DNA from: Janibacter melonis
GTDB lineage: Bacteria > Actinomycetota > Actinomycetes > Actinomycetales > Dermatophilaceae
NCBI RefSeq assembly: GCF_020567375.1
Contig: NZ_JAJBZM010000003.1
Location: 62,001 to 126,000, forward strand
Reading direction: 5' to 3'
Length of the DNA: 64,000 nt
The first letter of the stretch is position 1, and each line of letters opens with the position of its first letter. Positions 33,000 to 40,942 of this stretch are shown in pieces. A model generated the notes under the pieces. The model had not been told where the DNA came from, did no database searches, and worked only from the letters and a program-made list of their open reading frames with translations. The position numbers were made by a program, and so were the translations under genes.

Positions 33000-33656
33000 C
33001 TAGGCGTCGGACGGGTTGGTCACGTACCCGACGACGAGGTCGCCGAGCATCTTGCGCATCCGTTCGCGGTGCTCCGGTGCCACGGGGTTGTGCTGGAAGA
33101 TCCAGTCGAAGGTGTACTGGTTGGAGACCCTGAAGAAGCTGAAGCTCGTGATGGTGAAGTGCAGGTCGACGGCGTCGACGCCGTGGCGGAAGACCCCCTC
33201 GTCGAGCCCTCGCTCGACGATGCGGTTGAGCAGTGCCAGTGCGGGGGCGGCCAGGTCGCCTCGGGCCCCCGATGTGCGCAGGTGCTCGGCCTGCAGGATG
33301 TTCTCCCCGGCCATCAGCCGGATGAAGTCCGGGTGCTGCTCGTGGTAGTCGAAGGTCAGCTCGGCCACCCTGCGGAGCGCTGAGACGGGGTCGAGGTCGT
33401 CGACGTGGACGAGCTGCTCCTCGGCGCGCAAGGCCTTGATCGAGGTCTCGAGGACGGTGCGGTAGAGGGCTTCCTTGTCGCCGAAGTAGTAGTAGATCAT
33501 CTTCTTCGTCGTCTGCGTCCGGTGCGCGATGTCGTCCATCCGGGCCCCGGAGAACCCCTTGTCCGCGAACTCCTGGGTGGCCACCTTGAGGATGTCAGCG
33601 CGCACGTCATGGCGCTTCTGACTGCCTCGTCTGCGTGCCTGGGTCGTGTCCGTCAA
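33000..33656 (-). CDS. TetR family transcriptional regulator
   Basis: A 218-residue repressor. The N-terminal helix-turn-helix reads ILKVATQEFADKGFSGARMDDIAHRTQTTKKMIYYYFGDKEALY, a textbook TetR domain; the remainder is the ligand-binding helical bundle with a conserved HPDFIRLMAGENI block. Translation appears to start at TTG (33656-33654), preceded by ACGGAG at a good distance. It is divergent from the ABC importer operon, and the same TCACC-N4-GGTGA palindrome lies on both sides of the 411-bp gap, so it probably controls both units. Confidence 0.88.
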   Translation of the reverse strand: MTDTTQARRRGSQKRHDVRADILKVATQEFADKGFSGARMDDIAHRTQTTKKMIYYYFGDKEALYRTVLETSIKALRAEEQLVHVDDLDPVSALRRVAELTFDYHEQHPDFIRLMAGENILQAEHLRTSGARGDLAAPALALLNRIVERGLDEGVFRHGVDAVDLHFTITSFSFFRVSNQYTFDWIFQHNPVAPEHRERMRKMLGDLVVGYVTNPSDA

Positions 33657-33710
33657 CGTCGTCTCCGTCGCTCGTGGCGCATGCGCTGTTGACGCCGCCT
33701 CTCCGTGTGA

Positions 33711-33724
33711 TCACCGGTTGGTGA
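33711..33724. promoter_or_regulatory. Candidate TetR operator 1
   Basis: TCACC-GGTT-GGTGA, 55 bp upstream of the tetR start. Same arms and spacing as operator 2. Confidence 0.55.
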
Positions 33725-33732
33725 CTATGGCC

Positions 33733-33772
33733 AGAGATCATACGGGCTGGTCCGATCTCTGCTTCCGGACCA
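33733..33772 (+). other. Interleaved complementary segments (possible RNA pseudoknot)
   Basis: AGAGATC (33733-33739) can pair with GATCTCT (33754-33760), and TGGTCCG (33748-33754) with CGGACCA (33766-33772). The order A-B-A'-B' is that of a pseudoknot or of two exclusive hairpins sharing base 33754. It may lie in the leader of the importer mRNA if transcription starts upstream. Confidence 0.3.
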
Positions 33773-33932
33773 TACAACGCGGGACCGCAGCTGGTCGATG
33801 GTGCGCGCCAGATCGGCTCCCTCTGCCAGATCTGGCGTCGATGCTCGCCGACTGCACGAGAAGTTCCATTCAACAAAAATCATGTCCCTAGGTCATGGAC
33901 ACGACGCTTCGAGCCGCGTTAGTGTCGCCGTC

Positions 33933-33950
33933 GTTCACCAAATGGTGAAC
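33933..33950. promoter_or_regulatory. Candidate TetR operator 2
   Basis: GTTCACCA-AA-TGGTGAAC has perfect 8-bp arms. Its core TCACC-AAAT-GGTGA (33935-33948) repeats the arms and spacing of operator 1. It lies about 120 bp upstream of the permease start. Confidence 0.6.
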
Positions 33951-34067
33951 AGACGCGATCATCACTCGCACCCACGGTCTGCCCACGACGTCAGATGCGC
34001 GCTCTCACCATCGAGACCCGCGACGGCGCCGCCGCAGGCGTCAGGTGACGTTGCAGAGAGGCTCGAG

Positions 34068-34925
34068 ATGAGAGACACGACTGAGCTGGCGCCGGCACCG
34101 GCGGCGCCTCCCGCAGACGCGGTGAGCACCCGGGCGCCGAGCCCACCCCGACGTCGGCGCGCCCGGTCGTGGGCACGAGCGCCCATGGTGATGTCGGTGG
34201 TCGGGATCACCGCACTGCTGGCGCTGTGGGAGGCGGTGGTCCGGGTCTTCGACGTCCCCGGCTACCTGCTCGTCGGGCCGTGGGCGGCGGTCACCGAGCT
34301 CACCTCCGATCCCAGCTACTTCTGGGAGCACAGCCTGATGACGCTGCAGGCCTCCGTCCTCGGCTTCGTGCTCGGCGCACTGCTCGGCGTCGGCTTCGGG
34401 GTGGCCCTGTACTACGTCCCCGCGATCCGCCACGTGCTCTACCCCTCGCTCATCGCGATCAACACCGTGCCGAAGGTCGCACTGGCGCCGCTCTTCATCG
34501 TGTGGTTCGGCTTCGGCCTGGAGAGCAAGGTCTTCGTCGCGCTGACCATCGCCTTCTTCCCCCTGGTCATCAGCACCTTCGACGGCCTGGCCTCCGTGCC
34601 CTCCGAGCTGCGTGAGCTCGCGCGGATCAACCGGGCCTCGACGTGGGACCAGATGCGCAAGATCGAGCTCATCCACTCGCTCCCCTCGATCTTCACCGGG
34701 ATGAAGATCTCGATCTCCATGGCCGTCGGGGGCGCCGTCGTCGGTGAGTTCATCGCCGGCAACTCGGGGCTGGGCTACGTGGTCCTGGTCGCCAACAGCC
34801 AGGTCGCCCTCGGCACGATGTTCGCCGCCTTCATCTGCCTGGCGGTGATGTCGCTCGTCCTCTTCATGGTCGTCGACGTCCTCGGACGACTCCTCCTGCC
34901 GTGGAACGTCGCCACCTCCAAGTAG
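34068..34925 (+). CDS. ABC transporter permease (SsuC/NrtB/TauC type)
   Basis: A 285-residue inner-membrane permease. A Pro/Ala/Arg-rich cytoplasmic N-terminus (about 45 residues) precedes six hydrophobic segments. LIAINTVPKVALAPLFIVWFG and the coupling loop ELRELARINRASTWDQMRKIELIHSLP are typical of the nitrate/sulfonate/taurine/pyrimidine-precursor importer group. The ATG at 34068 follows GAGAGGCTCGAG. It is the first gene of the importer, followed by binding protein and ATPase. The substrate cannot be read from the permease. Confidence 0.88.
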   Translation: MRDTTELAPAPAAPPADAVSTRAPSPPRRRRARSWARAPMVMSVVGITALLALWEAVVRVFDVPGYLLVGPWAAVTELTSDPSYFWEHSLMTLQASVLGFVLGALLGVGFGVALYYVPAIRHVLYPSLIAINTVPKVALAPLFIVWFGFGLESKVFVALTIAFFPLVISTFDGLASVPSELRELARINRASTWDQMRKIELIHSLPSIFTGMKISISMAVGGAVVGEFIAGNSGLGYVVLVANSQVALGTMFAAFICLAVMSLVLFMVVDVLGRLLLPWNVATSK

Positions 34926-34980
34926 CCCGTCACCACCTCCCGCACCACTTCCCACATCTCACGATCGGACGAACGACGCC

Positions 34981-36021
34981 ATGACACACCGAAAGATGCT
35001 CCTCACAGCGGCAGCTCTGTCGCTGGCCCTGCCGCTCGCCGCCTGCGGCGGCTCGGGGGAGTCTTCCGCCTCCGGCGAGAAGGTCACCTTCATGATGGAC
35101 GTGGGCCTGCTGCCCAAGCACGCCCTCTTCTACGCCGCGGTCGACCACGGCTTCTACGAGGATGCCGGCTTCGACGTCGAGATCCTCCCCGGCACGGGCT
35201 CGAAGGACACGTCCCTGGCCGTCTCGACCGGGCGAGCCGACTTCGGGTTCGCTGACTTCGGGCAGTCGGTCCTGGCACGCTCCGAAGGGGCGGGGGTCAC
35301 CCAGCTCGGCCTCATCCAGTCCGAGACCGCGTACGCCACCGTCACCACCTCCAAGAGTGGGATCGACGACTGGGACGACCTCGTCGGCAAGAAGGTCGCC
35401 ACCGAGGCCGGTGGGGCGATGACCGCGATGTGGCCCCTGGCCGCCGAGCGGGCCGGGCTGGACAAGGACGACGTCGAGGTCGTCGCGTCCAGCGGGCAGG
35501 CCAAGATCACCGGCCTCCTGACCGGGCAGTGGGACGCCACGCTCGCCTTCTACATCTCCGACGCACCGGTCCTCATCGCCCAGGGCGAGAAGCCCGTGGT
35601 CCTCAAGTGGAGCGACCTCGACATCTCGATGTACGGCAACGGGCTCATCACCTCGGACAAGGCCGTCGCGGACGACCCCGAGCGCGTCAAGGCCTTCGTC
35701 GGGGCGACGATGCGGGGCGTGACCTGGGCCTGCAAGAACCAGGACCAGGCCGTGCAGTCCCTCATGGACAGCGTGCGGGAGATGGACTCCAAGGCCGCCA
35801 CGGCCGGTGTGGAGCAGGCCTGCGGACTGCTGTGGCCCAAGGACGCCCCGGACGGGGCGAGCCTGGGGTCGATGGACGACGAGGGAGCCGAGCACGTCTT
35901 CGACCTCGTCGGCACCTACCTCGACGTCGACTCCACCGACATCTCGACCGCGGACGTCTACACCAACGAATTCCTGCCCGAGATCACCACCCAGACCCAG
36001 ATCGAGGAGCCGAAGCAGTGA
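34981..36021 (+). CDS. ABC transporter substrate-binding lipoprotein (NMT1/THI5/SsuA-like)
   Basis: A 346-residue lipoprotein with lipobox LPLAAC (Cys22). The mature part reads VTFMMDVGLLPKHALFYAAVDHGFYEDAGFDVEILPGTGSKDTSLAVSTGRADFGFADFG, the standard NMT1/THI5-like start, followed by VGKKVATEAGG. Such receptors bind nitrate, sulfonates, HMP, riboflavin or other small compounds, so the ligand is open. Its stop overlaps the ATPase start in GTGA. No hairpin separates them, unlike in gluBC. Confidence 0.88.
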   Translation: MTHRKMLLTAAALSLALPLAACGGSGESSASGEKVTFMMDVGLLPKHALFYAAVDHGFYEDAGFDVEILPGTGSKDTSLAVSTGRADFGFADFGQSVLARSEGAGVTQLGLIQSETAYATVTTSKSGIDDWDDLVGKKVATEAGGAMTAMWPLAAERAGLDKDDVEVVASSGQAKITGLLTGQWDATLAFYISDAPVLIAQGEKPVVLKWSDLDISMYGNGLITSDKAVADDPERVKAFVGATMRGVTWACKNQDQAVQSLMDSVREMDSKAATAGVEQACGLLWPKDAPDGASLGSMDDEGAEHVFDLVGTYLDVDSTDISTADVYTNEFLPEITTQTQIEEPKQ

Positions 36022-36842
36022 GCCCGCACACGAGCACAACGAACGTCTCCACCGAGACGGCGACGAAGGACAGCACGCCGGTCATCGAGCTCCGCGACAT
36101 CGGCATGACCTACTCGAGCCGCCGCGAGAGCAACACGGTGCTCAAGGGCTGCAACCTCACGATCGGGCGCGGCGAGTTCGTCTCCGTCGTCGGCCAGTCC
36201 GGAGGTGGCAAGACCACCCTGCTGCGCATCATCTCCGGCCTGCTCGAGCCCACCGAGGGGAGCGTCGAGGTCCACGGGCGCCCCGTCCGAGACTCCCTCA
36301 ACGAGCTCGCGATGGTGTTCCAGAAGCCGGTCCTGCTGCCCTGGCGCGACAACCTCGCCAACGTCCTGCTCCCCATGGAGTTCCGCGGCAAGGTCACCGC
36401 CGAGATGCGCGAGCACGCTCATGAACTGCTCGACATGGCCGGTCTGAAGGACGCGGCACGACGCCACCCCTACGAGCTCAGCGGAGGCATGCAGCAGCGG
36501 GTGGCGATCTGCCGTGCGCTGGTCTCCAACCCCGAGATCATGCTCATGGACGAACCCTTCGGCGCCCTCGACGCGATGACGCGCGACACCATGAACCTCG
36601 AGCTGCTGCGCATCTGGCGCGAGACGCGGCGCAGCGTCCTCTTCGTCACCCACAGCGTCTCCGAGGCGGTCTTCCTCAGCAACCGCGTGGTCGTCGTCGG
36701 CGAACGCCCCGGACGCATCATCGCCGACATCGCCATCGACCTGCCCCAGCCGCGGACGAAGGCCCAGCGCTACACACCGGAGTTCTACGAGTACGAGCAG
36801 GAGATCTCCGCTCTTATCGGCGCCAGCGAGTCCATCGCCTGA
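36018..36842 (+). CDS. ABC transporter ATP-binding protein (SsuB/TauB type)
   Basis: A 274-residue ATPase. Walker A is VGQSGGGKTTLL, the signature LSGGMQQRVAICRAL, Walker B IMLMDEPFGALDAMTR, and the switch histidine lies in VTHSVSEA. FQKPVLLPWRDNLANVLLP is characteristic of the nitrate/sulfonate subfamily. A 25-residue Ser/Thr-rich N-terminus precedes the domain. The GTG at 36018 overlaps the previous stop. It completes an importer with the preceding permease and lipoprotein. Confidence 0.9.
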   Translation: MSPHTSTTNVSTETATKDSTPVIELRDIGMTYSSRRESNTVLKGCNLTIGRGEFVSVVGQSGGGKTTLLRIISGLLEPTEGSVEVHGRPVRDSLNELAMVFQKPVLLPWRDNLANVLLPMEFRGKVTAEMREHAHELLDMAGLKDAARRHPYELSGGMQQRVAICRALVSNPEIMLMDEPFGALDAMTRDTMNLELLRIWRETRRSVLFVTHSVSEAVFLSNRVVVVGERPGRIIADIAIDLPQPRTKAQRYTPEFYEYEQEISALIGASESIA

Positions 36843-36856
36843 TCTGCCACCGCCGG

Positions 36857-36888
36857 CCCGTACCCACCACCGACCCGTACCCACCACC
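36857..36888 (+). repeat. 15-bp tandem direct repeat
   Basis: CCCGTACCCACCACC occurs twice with a 17-bp period in the 116-bp gap before the M24-like gene. A further GGTGCAG/CTGCACC inverted pair follows near 36896-36922. Confidence 0.75.
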
Positions 36889-36958
36889 ACGGCGCGGTGC
36901 AGCCGCAGCGCGCACTGCACCAGCCACCTCACCACCTCGACGACGAAGGAGCGCTGAC

Positions 36959-38620
36959 ATGCGCCTCATCTCCGACCTCGCCTACCTGCGCGAGCACTAC
37001 GGCTTCGACCCCATCAGCGACCTGCTCATCCCCAACATCCGGCTCGACGCACCGAAGATGGCCACCCCCGTCATCGCCCGGTCCGACGACGGCGACGAGC
37101 ACGTCCTGACCCGCCAGCAGGAGCTCGGCAACCTCCTCGCCCAGGGCATCCCCTCCGAGCAGATCACGCTCTTCGAGGGCTACGTGACCCTCGACCCCAG
37201 CCTGCGCCAGCGCTCCTCCGCTGCGAGCTTCGCCGCTGCCGTCGCGGAGCTGGCGCCCTCCGGGCCGGTGCACGTGGACGCCGGCTTCCCGTGGTCGCGC
37301 TACCTCGCGCTCGCCGCTGAGCGAGACGTCGAGGTCGACCCCCGCGACGATGCCGAGGCCTACCTGCACGGCGCGTACGTCGCGCACACCCTCGATGCGG
37401 ACTCCGTCCTGCAGACCTTCGCCCGCCTCCGAGCGGCCGGCCCCGAGGTCGCCGCGCGCGTCATCTCCGCGGTGCCCCACCTCGCCGGCCTCGCCGAGGA
37501 GTTCGTCACCGACGTCGACACCCGCTTCTCAGCCCTGGAGAAGCTCGCCGCCGAGCTGGGGATCACCGCTCTGCTGTCCTCGGCCCCGCCGAACTTCTCC
37601 GAGCTCACCGCCACACCGCCTGCCCCGGGCACCTACGTGCTGTGGGTCCGCGACACCGGCCAGCTGCACGTCCTGACCCCCGACGAGACCTACGGGGTCG
37701 AAGGACGCCCCGCAGGCCGCTTCGACGACCTCGCGGCCGCCGTCACCGCTCTGGCCGGAGACGGTGCGCTCGGTGTCGAGGAGCACTGGCTCGACACCGA
37801 CATCGCCCAGCGCCTGAGCGCCGGGGGCCGCGTGCTCATCGCCGGGTCGATGGCGCTCGGGGCGTGGCGAGACCACCGCGACGCAGAGGACCTCCCCTTC
37901 CAGATCATCGCCGCGCGTGCCAGCCGCTACTGCATCGAGGGCTCCCTCGCCTACGCCCGCGAGCAGCTCGACACCGTCGGGCAGGTCAGCGAACGAGAGG
38001 TGCACCGCCGCTACCGCGAGCTCATCCACGAGTTCCGGATCGAGCACGACATCCCCTTCGGGATCGAGCCCTTCTTCGTCAACCTCCACGCGTCCGACCG
38101 CAGCCTCTACCCCGGGCCTCCGACCGATCACCTCATCACCTCGACGACCGGGTCGGTCAAGCTCGACGCCGGTCTGAAGGTCACCGCCTCCGGCGTCGTG
38201 CTGGCGACCTCCGACATGGCGCGCAGCCTGCTGACCACCGACGAAGGTCGCGAGGGGTACGAGTTCTTTCTCAAGGTCGTGCGCGAGGACATCATCTCCA
38301 CGCTGGAGGCCGGGCGCCTGTGCGATCAGGTCCACGCCGACGCCGTGAGCGCGATCCTCGACAACCGCGACCGCCTGATCGACCTCGAGCTGCTCGACCC
38401 TGAGATCGACTTCGCGGCCGAGTACCGCAAGCGGAACGTCGGCCACCTCATGGGCAAGCAGGAGTCCTTCGGGATCGAGTTCAAGCCCGGGCACGACATC
38501 GCGCTGCCCGCCCGCTCGCTCGGAGCCGCGGAGATCCAGTGGGCCTTCGGCCGGTACGGCATCGGCGCCGAGGACATGTGGTACCTCGGCCGCGACCGCA
38601 CCTACATCACCTCGATGTGA
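36959..38620 (+). CDS. Divergent M24 (creatinase/Xaa-Pro peptidase-like) protein
   Basis: A 553-residue protein without a signal peptide. The C-terminal half resembles M24 metallohydrolases: VKLDAGLKV (Asp403), TSDMARSLL (Asp419), NVGHLMGKQE (His496, Glu502 or Glu507) and YGIGAEDMW (Glu538) could be the five metal ligands. The Asp-Asp gap of 16 is longer than the usual 11. Residues about 185-320 look like a creatinase-type N-domain; residues 1-180 match nothing I recognise. It lies between the importer and a RidA gene, which suggests hydrolysis of an imported nitrogen compound. Substrate unknown. Confidence 0.6.
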   Translation: MRLISDLAYLREHYGFDPISDLLIPNIRLDAPKMATPVIARSDDGDEHVLTRQQELGNLLAQGIPSEQITLFEGYVTLDPSLRQRSSAASFAAAVAELAPSGPVHVDAGFPWSRYLALAAERDVEVDPRDDAEAYLHGAYVAHTLDADSVLQTFARLRAAGPEVAARVISAVPHLAGLAEEFVTDVDTRFSALEKLAAELGITALLSSAPPNFSELTATPPAPGTYVLWVRDTGQLHVLTPDETYGVEGRPAGRFDDLAAAVTALAGDGALGVEEHWLDTDIAQRLSAGGRVLIAGSMALGAWRDHRDAEDLPFQIIAARASRYCIEGSLAYAREQLDTVGQVSEREVHRRYRELIHEFRIEHDIPFGIEPFFVNLHASDRSLYPGPPTDHLITSTTGSVKLDAGLKVTASGVVLATSDMARSLLTTDEGREGYEFFLKVVREDIISTLEAGRLCDQVHADAVSAILDNRDRLIDLELLDPEIDFAAEYRKRNVGHLMGKQESFGIEFKPGHDIALPARSLGAAEIQWAFGRYGIGAEDMWYLGRDRTYITSM

Positions 38621-38631
38621 GCGAGGACGAC

Positions 38632-39111
38632 ATGACGACCGACACCACCCCCCACCAGCAGCTCCGAGCACTCGGTCTGGAGCTGCCGGACCTGCCCGCG
38701 CCGGCGTACGCCTACGTGCCCACCACCCGGGTGGATGACCTGCTCTACGTCTCCGGGCAGATCTCGCGCACCGCCGACGGTCGCACCCTGACCGGGAGGC
38801 TGGGCGAGACCTCGAGCGTCGAGGAGGGGGTCGAGGCCGCCCGAATCTGCGCCCTCAACCTGCTCGCACGCATCGACGCGAGCGTCGGCCTCGACGCCGT
38901 GCAGCAGGTCCTCAAGCTCAACGGGTACGTCTCGAGCGCCGGCGACTTCTACCAGCAGCCGACCGTCATCGACGGAGCCTCCCAGCTCCTCGTCGACGTC
39001 CTCGGGCAGGCCGGCACGCACGCACGGACCGCGCTCGCGGCCCCGGTGCTCCCCGCGAACGCGCTCGTCGAGATCGAGGCAGTCGTCGCCGTCCGACCTG
39101 CCGACCGCTAG
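38632..39111 (+). CDS. RidA/YjgF family protein
   Basis: A 159-residue member of the Rid superfamily, whose archetype hydrolyses reactive enamines and imines. The fold markers are DDLLYVSGQISRTADG, GVEAARICALNLLARIDASVG and VLKLNGYVSS, and a late PANALVEIEAVVAV strand. The canonical arginine of RidA lies in a different context here, so deaminase activity is not assured. The ATG at 38632 follows GAGGA; a GTG at 38617 overlapping the M24-gene stop in GTGA is an alternative start. Context implies a shared pathway with the M24-like enzyme. Confidence 0.85.
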   Translation: MTTDTTPHQQLRALGLELPDLPAPAYAYVPTTRVDDLLYVSGQISRTADGRTLTGRLGETSSVEEGVEAARICALNLLARIDASVGLDAVQQVLKLNGYVSSAGDFYQQPTVIDGASQLLVDVLGQAGTHARTALAAPVLPANALVEIEAVVAVRPADR

Positions 39112-39125
39112 GTCGGCGCGTACCC

Positions 39126-39145
39126 CGGGTGGTGACGACCACCCG
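39126..39145 (+). terminator. Short hairpin after ridA
   Basis: CGGGTGGT (39126-39133) and ACCACCCG (39138-39145) form a perfect 8-bp stem with a 4-nt loop, 15 bp after the ridA stop. Confidence 0.6.
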
Positions 39146-39245
39146 TGCTCGAGGGTGGCTGCAGCTCCGCGTGACACCGGCGCAGCAACCCCGAGCGCCC
39201 GGGGGGACCGGCGACTCCGCTCGACCGGTCTCCCTCGGGAGGAAG

Positions 39246-39279
39246 GTGCCGCCTCAGGATGCATCTCCTGAGGCGGCAC
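39246..39279. terminator. Second hairpin downstream of ridA
   Basis: GTGCCGCCTCAGG (39246-39258) and its complement (39267-39279) form a perfect 13-bp stem with an 8-nt loop. Apart from this and the short hairpin, the 295-bp stretch from 39112 to 39406 shows no gene. Confidence 0.7.
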
Positions 39280-39406
39280 AGCCCTGTCGGGGAGACGACG
39301 TCCACGGCTCTCGACCGAGATCGTCCGGCGTGCCAGCAGGACCGGCGTGCGCAGGGGAGCGCCGAGCCCTACGCTCCGCAGACACCCCCTCCTGATCGGA
39401 GCGGCA

Positions 39407-39616
39407 ATGTCGACCTCATTGCTCAGGCACCCCGACGGCACTCTGTGTCGTCGACGAGTCCTGGCAGTCGTCCTCGGGCTGGTCTTCCTCAGCGTGGTCG
39501 CCGCCGGGGCGGCGGGCTACGTCTCCGGCCCGCTCTACTGGGGGCTGTACGTCGCTCCCGTCGCGGTGCAGGTGGTGCTGCCCTCCTGCCGCAAGCACGG
39601 GACCGAGGCCGCCTAG
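39407..39616 (+). CDS. Small hypothetical membrane protein
   Basis: A 69-residue protein with two hydrophobic segments, VLAVVLGLVFLSVVAAGAAGYV and a shorter LYWGLYVAPVAVQVVLP, separated by a Ser-Gly turn, and a Cys/Lys/His tail. The ATG at 39407 follows CGGAG, and a TACGCT hexamer at 39370 could be its -10 element. It lies just inside the second repeated terminator. No family is recognised; the gene is plausible but not certain. Confidence 0.45.
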   Translation: MSTSLLRHPDGTLCRRRVLAVVLGLVFLSVVAAGAAGYVSGPLYWGLYVAPVAVQVVLPSCRKHGTEAA

Positions 39617-39627
39617 GTCGCCTCTAA

Positions 39628-39676
39628 CGCCGACGAAGCCCGGTAGACCGTCGTGGTCCACCGGGCTTCGTCGGCG
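39628..39676. terminator. Second copy of the repeated terminator hairpin
   Basis: A 22-bp stem (39628-39649 with 39655-39676) with one A-C mismatch and a 5-nt loop, reading GACGAAGCCCGGT on the left arm. It matches the hairpin at 32841-32877, including 19 identical bases from GGTCCACC to CTTCGTCG. It ends transcription before the converging surface-protein gene. Confidence 0.85.
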
Positions 39677-39792
39677 GCGAAAGGGGGCGGGCGATCTCGT
39701 CAGCGGCGGCGGCCGCTCATCGCGACCAGGTGATGCGCTCGCGCCGCCTGTCGTTCATCGCGGGACCTCGCCTCATCCGTGTCGGGCCTGAC

Positions 39793-40887
39793 TCAGCCCC
39801 GGACGACGCGGCGCACCACGGCGCCGGCGCCCAGGAGGAGCCCGCCGACGAGCACGAGCCCGCCGACCGGGCTGCGGTCGAGCGAGCCGCCGTCGGTCTG
39901 GACCACGGCGGGCACACGGGGGGCCTCGTCAGCCGGGTCGACCGTGCCCGGCGCGCCGTCGACGTCCACCGGGGTGACCGGCGGCGTCGGCTCTGACGTC
40001 GCGTTGTCGCAGAACTCGACATAGATCATCCCTTCCCCGAAGAAGAACTCCCCGGAGTCGAAGCCGTCGATGATCACCCCCAGCTCGCTGATCAGCTGCA
40101 GCTCCTGGTCGGTGATGACGTAGTCGTCCGGATCCGCGACTCGGCCGCCGAGTGCTCGGGGGAGCTTCTTCAAGGCGCTCTTGACGGACTTCTCCGTCAA
40201 CCTGGTCCCCGTCGCAGAGCTCTTGCGCTCGCCCTCCTCGAGATCGCCGGTGAGCCACGGGCTCGCCGCGCGCGAGTCCACACCGAACCATTCGTACTCG
40301 CCCTCAACCATCGTGAGAGTCGACGTAGCTCCAGGCGCAAGGGTCTCCTCGATGTAACCCGTCGGCTCCCAGCTGGACCAGTCATTGAGCGTGACGGTTA
40401 CCTCGCTGCTTGACGGGTTGGTGAGGGTCAGACTCTCGCACTCGTCGCTCCTCACCTCGACGGACGGCTGCTCCACCTGCGGGCAGCCGGCGGCGTCAAC
40501 AGTCACCACAACCGTGGTGGGAGTGTCTGTCGCGAGCACGTAGCCCTCGTCCGCGGTCACATCGAGCTTCACGGATACCTCGTCATCCCAGATCGCGAAG
40601 GGGTCCTCTTCAGAACCGCTGGAGGCCAGGGCCACGAGCGCGCCGGGCAGCTCGACCCCCTCCGGGAGGATGACCCGCTCTCGCTCTGCGGTGAAGGAGT
40701 AGGTCACGCCCTCCGTCTCCGGGATGAGGACAGTGTCCTGGCTGATACCGCAGGTCTGGTCCGAGACGACGGGTGTGGCCGCCGTGACGGGCACCGGGTC
40801 GGCGGCGTGGGCGGCGGCGACCGGCGCCCCGAGCGTCAGCCCCGAGAAGGCGATGAGCGTGGCGGCAGTTCGGGTGCGCGAGGGCAT
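39793..40887 (-). CDS. Secreted cell-surface protein with C-terminal membrane anchor
   Basis: A 364-residue exported protein. A signal peptide (about 1-29, ending AAAHA) is followed by an extracellular region rich in Thr, Val, Asp and Glu. It has paired cysteines (QTCGIS, AGCPQV, DECESL, EFCDNA) and beta-rich stretches such as ATDTPTTVVVTVDAAG. A Pro/Asp spacer leads to a C-terminal helix (GGLVLVGGLLLGAGAVV) and RR tail. There is no LPxTG sortase signal, so it is likely anchored by the helix itself. Function unknown. Confidence 0.7.
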   Translation of the reverse strand: MPSRTRTAATLIAFSGLTLGAPVAAAHAADPVPVTAATPVVSDQTCGISQDTVLIPETEGVTYSFTAERERVILPEGVELPGALVALASSGSEEDPFAIWDDEVSVKLDVTADEGYVLATDTPTTVVVTVDAAGCPQVEQPSVEVRSDECESLTLTNPSSSEVTVTLNDWSSWEPTGYIEETLAPGATSTLTMVEGEYEWFGVDSRAASPWLTGDLEEGERKSSATGTRLTEKSVKSALKKLPRALGGRVADPDDYVITDQELQLISELGVIIDGFDSGEFFFGEGMIYVEFCDNATSEPTPPVTPVDVDGAPGTVDPADEAPRVPAVVQTDGGSLDRSPVGGLVLVGGLLLGAGAVVRRVVRG

Positions 40888-40942
40888 GAGGAGGTCTCCG
40901 GAGGGGACAGGCCGTGGCGGGCGAAGGGGGGTGGCGGGGCTC

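Larger units (their letters stand above)
33657..34067. other. 411-bp regulatory gap between tetR and the importer operon
   Basis: No gene is seen here. The stretch holds two copies of the TetR-type palindrome (33711-33724 and 33935-33948), two interleaved complementary pairs (33733-33772), and an A/T-rich patch near 33873-33889 that may contain promoter elements. It is noticeably less GC-rich than most of the window. Confidence 0.6.

Noticed and set aside
33733-33772. Possible guanidine-I (ykkC) riboswitch before the importer, from the CTGGTCCGA sequence
   Set aside because: Only that short stretch resembles the ykkC consensus; the conserved upstream AGGGTTCCG-type element and the following GAGAG are missing, and no guanidine-related enzyme is in the operon.
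39677-39792. Possible small gene in the stretch between the second terminator and the surface-protein stop
   Set aside because: No frame there has a plausible start with a Shine-Dalgarno or -10 element; translations are Arg/Ala/Pro noise.
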